Assembly: GCA_030295235.1 (NCBI GenBank)
Contig: AP026152.1
Location: 310,001 to 374,000, forward strand
Direction: 5' to 3'
From: Fistulifera solaris
Taxonomy: Eukaryota; Bacillariophyta; Bacillariophyceae; Naviculales; Stauroneidaceae
DNA length: 64,000 bases
Position numbers and translations under genes: made by a program. A model generated the notes under the pieces. The model did not search any database, had not been told where the DNA came from, and saw nothing but the letters and a program-made list of their open reading frames with translations. Shown piece after piece: positions 56,579-64,000 of this stretch; position 1 is the stretch's first letter; every line of letters begins with the position of its first letter.

Positions 56579-58509
56579 ATGATAATACACCAAACGCGGG
56601 CGATTGCTCGAACGACGCAACAGCGCGTGATCTCCCATTATCTTCAAGATGTATGGCGAACGGGGAGTTGGTCACCCACCAATCCTCTATTGACGTGGCT
56701 GGACGACAGCCGTACGCTTCCCTCGTCCACCATGCAACCTTACCATGTATCTTCCGCACTGGCTCATATTCAACAAGAGGCGGCGGCTACAGATCCGTCT
56801 AGTTTGCACCAAGTCGATGCCGTGCAAGGAAAGTATGATGCACTGCAACAATTGGCGTCTTTGTTTTGGTTGACATCGTCGAATCCAAAATGGCGAGAAG
56901 CTTTGGAAGCAATTCATAAGAATCGAATATTTTCAACAGATCAGGAACAAGTCATTTACACATCGTTCCAGAAACTCACAACCGACGAGCAAGAAGAAAA
57001 ATGGGCCGCACAACGATGGATTCGAGAGTACGAGCAACGGACGGGGGTGCATCTTCCCCATCGCGAGGAATATCAAATGCTGTGCGAGGCTTTGGAAGAC
57101 TTGGAAGCGAAATTTCAGGCAGTACCGAAGACACTCACACCGGCACAAAGCAAGCAAACGATGGGCGACATGTACAATTATTTGGGGATCCAAGGCAGAC
57201 TCGCGGAATTACTGGGCTACCAGCATTACGCCGAGCGAATATTCGAGAGTCGCATGGCGAATATAGAACAAGTACACAAACTCCATGAACAGGTGGCTGC
57301 AGCCGTTTTGCCGATTGTGACGAAAGGACTGACCCAGCATGCCGCTTTGGATGATTACTTGTCCAGTACAAAGAATCGCCCAGTCCGTGAAGATGACGCG
57401 TTACGGAAGGACAAAGCGATTATGCTTCGTCTGGAACAACATGTGACTTTAGAGGGAACGTTAGAATTCATCAAAAAGTTGTCGTCCGAACTTTTTGGCT
57501 TCTCGCTTGTGGAGAAAGAACTGGTAACGGGGTCAACATGGGACAAGGATGTGCGATTGTTTCATGTAATGGATGATCAACGAAGACTAGGTTCGTTTTT
57601 GTTCGATCCGTACGATCGAAGCGGGAAAACCAGTCAGCCTTTTACGGCATCCCTCGTCAATCGGAGCGTCGACCGCCTTCCAATCGCGGTCTTGAGCATG
57701 GCATTGGAGCCCCCGCATGGGATACCGAATCGACTCCCATGACCTGGCAAAACGTCGAAACACTCTTACACGAATTGGCTCATGTGTATCAGCTCTTGTC
57801 GGCCCAGTCAGTGATGGGAACCTTGTTGGGTGCACAGCATCTTAGTTTGGACCTTTCGGAATTATTGCCCAAAGTAAGTACAGCAGCAAGGTTTTAATAA
57901 ATATATTGTGAGAACTCATACACCGCTCAATTAATCTATCGCCAGTACATGGAACATTGGATGACAGAACCATCGACAATTTACACACTCATGATGCTGT
58001 CCAAACCCAGTCGGGAAATCGGCTTTAAGAATGAAGAAGAGATGAAGGAAGCGATTGAGGCTGCCATTCGCGTCCGTAATAACGACAAGGCGTTCCAATT
58101 GGCGCAGCTATGTTTCTTTGGGGAACTTGAACTATCTTTGTTTTCATCCTTTGACATTCGTGGCGATGAATTGCTAATTCACTTTCAAAACAGAATGGCC
58201 GAAAGATGGAGTCCGCACGATTTACCCGACAAAAAAGATATTACGCCATTGTTGAGAATCTTTCGCGAAAATGCTGATGGCCGTCCAGTTGCCTGGTACC
58301 GATATTTGTGGTGTGATGCGTTGAGTGCATCCGTATTTCAGCGAAGTAAGGACATTTATGCCTCTAAGGAAGATGGCAATCCTTTGCGGGAATTGATGCG
58401 AAAGACTATTTTAGAGCCAGGAATAATGATGGAGCCAGCAGAAGTACTTCGTGTGTTTGGGATTGATGAAATTTCTCCGAATGCTCTGTTGAAGCTTTAC
58501 AATTTATAG
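56579..58509 (+). CDS. M3-family metallopeptidase (thimet/oligopeptidase A type)
   Basis: About 619 residues, a little short of the usual 680. Exon 1 56579-57873; intron 57874-57945 (72 bp); exon 2 57946-58509, phase 0. One C is missing in the run at 57710-57714; restoring it joins VLSMALEPP to AWDTESTPMTWQNV. The zinc site LLHELAHVYQ has HExxH, and the third ligand is supplied by SELLPK|YMEHW, equivalent to the family's VPSQFMENW. The N-terminal helical half (YNYLGIQGRLAELLGYQHYA, ERIFESRMA) and FLFDPYDRSGK are also typical. M3 enzymes degrade short peptides, including cleaved transit peptides in organelles; the first 20 residues are basic (RAIARTTQQR) and might target a mitochondrion or plastid, which is inference. 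Confidence 0.85.
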
Positions 58510-58810
58510 CTCTTGCGAAACTTGATTTATAAAAAAACCTTCAAAAATTTTTTCATGTGGAGGCAAGAGGCAAGACTCCAAACGCAATGTACGATAGCTA
58601 GTCCCACCTATGCCATTATGCGCTATGCGACACTTCACATCAAAGCATCCGGTACCTGTGAGACGTCATGATGTGTCCTTGAGCAGACAATGAAAGGATA
58701 AAAATTCTTTTTCTTTTTATTTATTGTTTGTATTCTGAACTTATATTCATCTATTGTTGGCAAATAAATCAAGCTTGTTTGAGCCAAATGGAAGCACGAG
58801 AAACGAAATC
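58510..58810. other. Intergenic region
   Basis: About 300 bp between two plus-strand genes, AT-rich. The frame of the next gene is open upstream of its ATG at 58811 but would need a TTG start. Confidence 0.5.
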
Positions 58811-60409
58811 ATGAATATGTTGTCGACGGATCCGCCCGAAAATGGCACCGGAACCCCAGCATTTCAAGTCGCTAACGCATCGTCTCTCCGTCGCAGCCGA
58901 TCGTGCGAGGATACTACGAACGAAGCGCAAGAACTGTTTGGACGAGCGATCGGATTATGTTACGGATCCTTTTCTTGTTCTCATAGCAGAATACGTGGTC
59001 GTTTGTACGTTTCATCGCGAGCATTACTCTTCTACAGCAGCCTCTTAGGATTCGAAACGCGAATCTCTCTCGATTTTCATGACGTTTTGGAAATAGAATT
59101 GTTTCGAACGACGAGTATCAGCGTACGAACATTTGAAGGAGAAACGTATGTATTCAAGTCATTTGAAGATCGAAATGCAGCCTTGCAGTTACTCGAAACA
59201 CATGCACAATTAACTTCTTTATCAACACTTGACAACAACTCGATTGCGAGCAGTGTTACGAATGTTCCCATACTTGGAAAGCCAAGGCATCGCAGTGCTT
59301 CCTCTTTTCGTCGACAAATTATGAAGATACATTGCATTACCACCATGATCCACTCACGCGTTCTCCATGTACTGGGAATCGCAAAAGAAGTGTCTCCGAT
59401 TCGATTGTGGAGGGACAGGACGTTATGGCTTGTCTTGACCCAGTGCCATTGTCACATTCCGTATCGTCACCCAAGCCACTTGATCCAGCAGCTGGCTCGT
59501 GCAAGGCTTCGCACGAAGAAACAACAGAAACAGAAACCTGGCAAAACGCTCAAAGTAAAGCACCATTTCACGAAATCGCTGTCACTGTAAGTGTTTATCG
59601 TGCATGTCATTTCCGTGCTCTCTCGTTGCACTCAACCATGACCCTGGTCTTTTCTGTTCAGTCTTTGAATCTGCCATGTTCACTCAACGTATTTGTTGAA
59701 ACGTTTCTCGCAGATCATGCGGAGCATTCGTTGACTCGATATCAGTCCGAATACATTCGGGACCGAGACGTGAAAGCTACGGTGTGGGAAGTATCCGAAG
59801 AAAGTAGCTTCTTGACGCGGAACATCACTTTTACACATCCCATCAAAGCTGTAGCAATGGGTCTTGGACCGTCGGAAGCCCGAACAAAACGGCATCAACG
59901 TTTATGGCGATTTGAGGAAGGTATCTTGCTCGAAAACACAACCCATATTGATGGTATTCCGCATGCCGACACATTTTGCATCTGTGATCGCTGGGTGATT
60001 GCTCGGAGCACCTCCACGAGCGTACAATTGTCATCGTCATTTGAGATACAATTCACCAAGCGGTCGCTTTTTCGTAGTCTCATTGAGAAATCAGTCAAAA
60101 GGGAAACTTTGGAATGGTGGACTGGTTACACCAAGATGATCCAGGACGTCTTGTCCCAAGGACCACTGGAGCCACTCATACCGAGCGACGCCCTGCTATG
60201 GAAAGAATCATCCCTGATTTTGGAACGACTCGACCGACAATACGCACGGACGATCCGTCTTTTTTCTTTTTGTGATATTTTTGTTAATTTGTGTTTTGTT
60301 ACTACTGGTCGCGCTCATGACAGTTTTCGCCAACGAGATCAAGCTTCTTCGCGCTGCACTCGAACACAGAGAAATTATTTCGCCAAATCTTTTGGTAACG
60401 GAATTATAA
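58811..60409 (+). CDS. GRAM-VASt-transmembrane protein (Lam/GRAMD1/VAD1-like)
   Basis: About 507 residues. Exon 1 58811-59586; intron 59587-59661 (75 bp); exon 2 59662-60409. One A is missing at 59316-59318 and one T is extra at 60260-60265. Domain order: GRAM (FSCSHSRIRGRLYVSSRALL, ETRISLDFHDVLEIELF), Ser-rich linker, VASt/StART-like (NVFVETFLADHAEHSLTRYQ, ITFTHPIKAVAMGLGPSEAR, FEIQFTKRSLFRSLIEKS), then one membrane helix (LFVIFLLICVLLLLVALM) and a short helical tail ending LLVTEL. The helix only appears after the second correction, which supports it. Homologues sit in the ER at contact sites and transfer sterols. The start at 58811 is the first ATG in frame. Confidence 0.75.
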
Positions 60410-60733
60410 GCTAGCTACTACGTAACAGATAAGCTAAAGTTTTGTCCCCCTCTAGCTCGAAGCTCAAACCCTCCAACGGAAGAATAAATTCGGGCGTCTG
60501 CTTGTCTCACGTCGTAGTTTCCCAAAACGTGCAACTGTGTTTGCTATAGCGCGAGAAGTTCTTAAACGGCACTCGATTTTTAGCGGTTGTTCCCGATCAA
60601 AAACGATGACCATGACGGCGACGAACATGGAAACTCAACCGACATTTTTATTTTTATTTTTCATAAATAATTCTCACATCGTTGAAAAAGTCAGCTCTAC
60701 CAACTCAAACTGGCTCTTTGTCAAAATGAAAAG
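60410..60733. other. Intergenic region
   Basis: 324 bp between plus-strand genes. No coding frame or structure is supported. Confidence 0.5.
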
Positions 60734-61861
60734 ATGATTAGCTACAAAAGGCAATGTGTTGTAGCGATTGGCTGCTTAATTGTGATCCTGATGCGATGGG
60801 AAACTAGTCATTTACCCTCCTTTTGGCTGGAAGAGACATCCCTCTCAAACGATTGCGCGTCAGTTATATCTGATACTCGACCACGGAATTTACGGCTGGT
60901 ATTTATGGGTGACAGCATCACTCGTTATCAATACTTATCGTTGGCGTATTATCTGCGACATGGTCGTTGGTGGGAAAGTCCTTACGATGTTCCCAACAAC
61001 TTGTTCAATGCGCATTCCTTTCGTCATCCCGCACATCCTTCCGAAGACTGGAATGAATTTTTCCTGCAATCGAATCGCATGCTGTATCCGATGGAAGCCT
61101 GTGATTGTGTCCGGAGCATGGACGGAGAAACGGTCTGTGAGCGTCGCTACTTTTATGACCGGGAACGCAACAACACTCTGGTGTACATCAATCTGAATGG
61201 CAATGAAACACACGGTAGCTGGGGATACTACGGTAACTTTCCAGCCGAAGATATTTTTTCCAATTTTGAACATATGGTGGAAATGCCCGTAGGATTTCGT
61301 CTACAATCCGAATTGACCAAATCAGTAACGGATACGAAGCAAAGTCGCTTTGCGTGGGAATATGCTACATGGGGAGATGTGTTGAGATATCATGTAGGTA
61401 ATTTAGGTTTGGGGAAGGACGCGGCGGTCGTCTTAAATGCCGGCCTTCATCCACATAATTTTGGTGGGAACGATACCGAGTCATCGGCCCTTCGTGCGGA
61501 CTTGGTGGATGCTTTGCAAGCTAGTCGAATGATAGGAATATGGAAGACGACCAGTTACACTCTTCATGAGATACGGAAGAGCCATCATGACTCAGCAGTT
61601 CCTTCTCCAAGTGACTCGGATAGGACAATGTGTGACTTGATAGGACGGTGTCTCAATATGACCTGGACGATACAGCTCCGCACGGAACTCTACTTCGACC
61701 ATCTGCACTTTTTCGAACCAGTTTATCGAGTTCTTAACGAAGATCTTCTTGGAATTTTAGGAGCTAACAAAGAGAAATACCAAACTTTTGACCGATCCAG
61801 CCTTCTCCGTTCTCCAAAGGCAAGTTACGACAAACGCCACGGGACTCGAAACGCTGAATAA
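60734..61861 (+). CDS. Type II membrane PC-esterase/GDSL-like acyltransferase or esterase
   Basis: 375 residues in one exon, no frame break. A short basic N-terminus is followed by a membrane helix (CVVAIGCLIVILM). The luminal domain opens with LRLVFMGDSITRYQYLSLAYYL, which carries the GDS nucleophile block of the PC-esterase/TBL/CASD1 group, and ends with LYFDHLHFFEPVYRVLN, which holds the DxxH catalytic pair. VVLNAGLHPHNFGGND in between fits the second conserved block. N-glycosylation sequons occur in NNTL, NETH and NMTW. It probably adds or removes O-acetyl groups on glycans in the Golgi. The stop is 59 bp from that of the convergent PPR gene. Confidence 0.75.
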   Translation: MISYKRQCVVAIGCLIVILMRWETSHLPSFWLEETSLSNDCASVISDTRPRNLRLVFMGDSITRYQYLSLAYYLRHGRWWESPYDVPNNLFNAHSFRHPAHPSEDWNEFFLQSNRMLYPMEACDCVRSMDGETVCERRYFYDRERNNTLVYINLNGNETHGSWGYYGNFPAEDIFSNFEHMVEMPVGFRLQSELTKSVTDTKQSRFAWEYATWGDVLRYHVGNLGLGKDAAVVLNAGLHPHNFGGNDTESSALRADLVDALQASRMIGIWKTTSYTLHEIRKSHHDSAVPSPSDSDRTMCDLIGRCLNMTWTIQLRTELYFDHLHFFEPVYRVLNEDLLGILGANKEKYQTFDRSSLLRSPKASYDKRHGTRNAE

Positions 61862-61920
61862 AGTCACAATTTTTTTCTACAAATTCCACCGCGCGACCAT
61901 GTTTTTGATGGCCTCGCCTT

Positions 61921-64000
61921 TCACGAGCAGTCTACCGTAATTGCTGCTATCGACTTCTGAAGTAAGGCCATACTCTCGCAAAGAACTTGTTCTGCGGCAT
62001 CCCGCAAAACTGGTTGCTCGTCGCCACTTCGAAGACCTTTCCCAACAACAATTACGAGATCATGGAACTCGTCGGTTGGCGATTTACTGCGCAATTGCTC
62101 CAGATGGTTGCGTACAGCTGCGCGGGCCATTGCAGCAGAAAAGCTGTGCAGATCCATAGCCCGCATGTAATTGCCTTTTTCATCTCTTGTATTCCGCCAT
62201 GGTTTGACTACGTCCTTTCGCATAGCATCTCTAAAAATGCTGAGAGCCATATCCTTCTGCCCTGCATTTTCTAGCGCAAGAATAAGGCTACCATAGGTCA
62301 CTACGTTGGGTGATAGGCCCCTTCCACTCATCTGCTTCATTCGCTCGAATAGATCTAGGGCTTCGACCCATGCATTGCCTTTTTCGCAAGCTGCGAGAGC
62401 AGCATTGAAACAATACAGATTGAGACTGTCGTCGTGGGAGTCTTGTATCGCCGTTTGAAGAATACTAAGGGCTCTCTGCCATTTCCCGGCAGCCTCACAG
62501 GCACTTATAGCTGAAGAATAAGTGGGCATATCTGGCTTAAAGCCATCCTCTTTCATACGCCGGAGAAGTGACAAGGCGCACTCCCACCACTGAAACTCCT
62601 GATTCTCATTATAGCTCCCAGTACTTCCGGACTTCACTGCAACCCTTCGGGCTTCATGTTCCGCCTGATTACAAGCAATCATAGCTTTTCTGTAAGATAG
62701 TAAATCAGGCTGGTACATGTCGTTCAATACCTCTAGGGCGATGTCTGCTCTGCCATTTCTCCCACAGGCTGATATCAATGAGTTGAGTGCCACGTTCGGA
62801 GTCTTCCAATCCCCGTATAGACGAAAGAGGACGAGCGCCTCTTCCCACTTGTTTGCTTTAGCGCAGGCGATCATGGCATATCCCAACGATACGGGATCGA
62901 TGTAAGATGGTGCCTGTCCCACCACGGTATCACTGGAATGAATGATCGCCACGGCTTCTGACCAATAGTCGGGGTTTACACTGAGGGCGCAAGTAATAGC
63001 TCGCACGCAACCCACATCGCACGGGATCTGAATTTTGTGAAAAATATGCAGCGCATCGTCGACCCGCCCGAGTTTTGCGTACGTCTCTATAGCGAGAATA
63101 AGAATAGGGCCAAGTGTCTGCGAATCGAGCTCGTCTCCATGAGAAGCGTTAATAACCTTTTCGATGCTTTGTAATCGAGTATCTGCCTCATCGATTTTGC
63201 GCAAAGTTGATGCCAGTAAGGCCGACGTCGGACGACTTGTCTCGAAACCGTCGCTCAGGGCTGAGAAATACAAGTCCAAAGCAGAGTCAGCATCGCCTTT
63301 GCGCGCATACGCTGTTATAAGGCCGTTATAGGTGACTAAGCTCGGGGCGATATTCTTTTCTTTCATTTCTCGAAACAGCTTTGTAGCACATCGAACATTT
63401 TCCGCCTCAGCAGAAACCCATATCGCTGCCGTGTACATTTGCAGGTCCGGTGAAACACCATTGTCTCGTGCATGTTTCACAAAATAAAGAGCACTATCGA
63501 CGTCTTTGGATTTTCTACAAACCGAAATGGCCCGAGTGTAGGAGACTTTGCTTGGTGGAATAGCTCCTTTGCGATGCCTTCGAGATAGGTTCATTTCGCG
63601 GATTAACTTTTTGCTTCATCGGCATCTGGACAGGCTGCGAGAAGTATGTTGTAGCACGTTTCATCCAAAGCCACGTTAGGCCCGAAACATCCGTTCCGAA
63701 TATCATCGAAAAGAGAGAGCGCTGTTTGATACGGTTCGTTCTCTACACATGCTCGTAAAACAGCACGAATACAAATCATATCCGGTAAATCAACAAATAT
63801 TCCTCCGAAAGATGCCGTCGGAGAGGATTTGGGGGAGTTGGCCATGTAATGAAGAAAATCAATCGCGGTTTCGATCCTGCCATTCCTAGCGAGAGCATTC
63901 AAATAGCTTGTACAGTGAAGAGCATTGAGCATCACATCTTGATCGCTCATGTCCTTCATGATTTTCAGTGCCTCTTCGTCGTTTGCTGCGGACGCACACA
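61921..64000 (-). CDS. Pentatricopeptide repeat (PPR) protein, 5' end outside the window
   Basis: At least 690 residues are seen. The frame is open at the right edge, so the N-terminus and any targeting peptide lie outside. One base is missing in the T5 run at 63608-63612; restoring it joins LLAACPDADEAKKLIREMN. At least 12 degenerate 35-residue repeats are visible, for example PSLVTYNGLITAYARKGDAD, DLYFSALSDG, PNVALNSLISACGRNGRADI, KPDMPTYSSAISACEAAGKW and PNVVTYGSLILALENAGQKD. They are mostly P-type, with no E/DYW editing domain at the C-terminus. PPR proteins bind organellar RNA base by base and stabilise or process transcripts. The organelle cannot be told from this part. Confidence 0.9.

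Noticed and set aside
474-63612. Programmed genome-wide ribosomal frameshifting
   Set aside because: Breaks go in both directions, sit at varied homopolymers with no shared slippery motif or downstream structure, and affect unrelated housekeeping genes, so sequence error is the simpler reading.
1-64000. tRNA, rRNA, CRISPR or operon-type bacterial features
   Set aside because: No cloverleaf with a GGTTCGAATCC-type arm, no rRNA stretch and no regularly spaced direct repeats were found; spliced genes exclude a bacterial source.

Overview
The window is nuclear DNA of a compact eukaryotic genome, most likely a diatom (stramenopile alga with a secondary plastid). The basis is short GT-AG introns of about 60-110 nt, densely packed convergent genes (3' ends 41-110 bp apart), N-terminal signal regions followed by a Ser-Ala-Phe type cleavage motif as used for diatom plastid import, and a gene set with MLO-like, PPR, ATG1, myosin and GRAM/VASt proteins. 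The species assignment is inference; the sequence does not name it.

Layout. 0-6 kb: tail of a FAS1 gene, a Cys-rich gene, a 797-bp element with 173-bp inverted ends, a glycosyltransferase-like gene and a multi-pass membrane protein with TB2/DP1-like segments. 6-17 kb: PI 4-kinase, coiled-coil protein, a chalcone-isomerase-like protein with a secretory start, and the PP2A scaffold subunit. 17-22 kb: a 1,420-residue MLO-like protein with a C-terminal PH-like domain. 22-32 kb: unconventional myosin, a small membrane protein, a dual-specificity phosphatase and an ATG1/ULK kinase. 33-41 kb: UNC93-like transporter, a zinc-finger protein with a 15-nt microexon, a convergent pair of paralogous unknown genes, a GST and another unknown. 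41-50 kb: XPG/EXO1-type nuclease, ribosomal protein L21 head to head with an RMT2-type arginine methyltransferase, a double-GRAM/VASt protein, a probably plastid-targeted 2OG oxygenase and an RNase D-like exonuclease. 50-54 kb: the second MLO-like/PH-like paralogue. 54-64 kb: plastid-targeted repeat protein, M3 metallopeptidase, GRAM-VASt-TM protein, PC-esterase-like protein and a PPR protein leaving the window.

A pervasive feature shapes the annotation: about 25 places where a clearly continuous protein changes frame by one base, nearly all at homopolymer runs, with both extra and missing bases. They affect housekeeping genes (L21, PP2A-A, PI4K, ATG1, myosin) whose flanking frames remain well conserved. 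I read them as assembly or sequencing indels rather than gene decay, and I annotate each gene across them. With each break corrected by one base, the spliced CDS lengths of the complete genes come out divisible by three.

Several genes could share membrane-lipid or contact-site biology (PI4K, two GRAM/VASt proteins, TB2/DP1-like protein, PH-like MLO proteins), but nothing in the sequence shows they are co-regulated. The most novel item is the MLO-like plus extra transmembrane block plus PH-like architecture, present twice.
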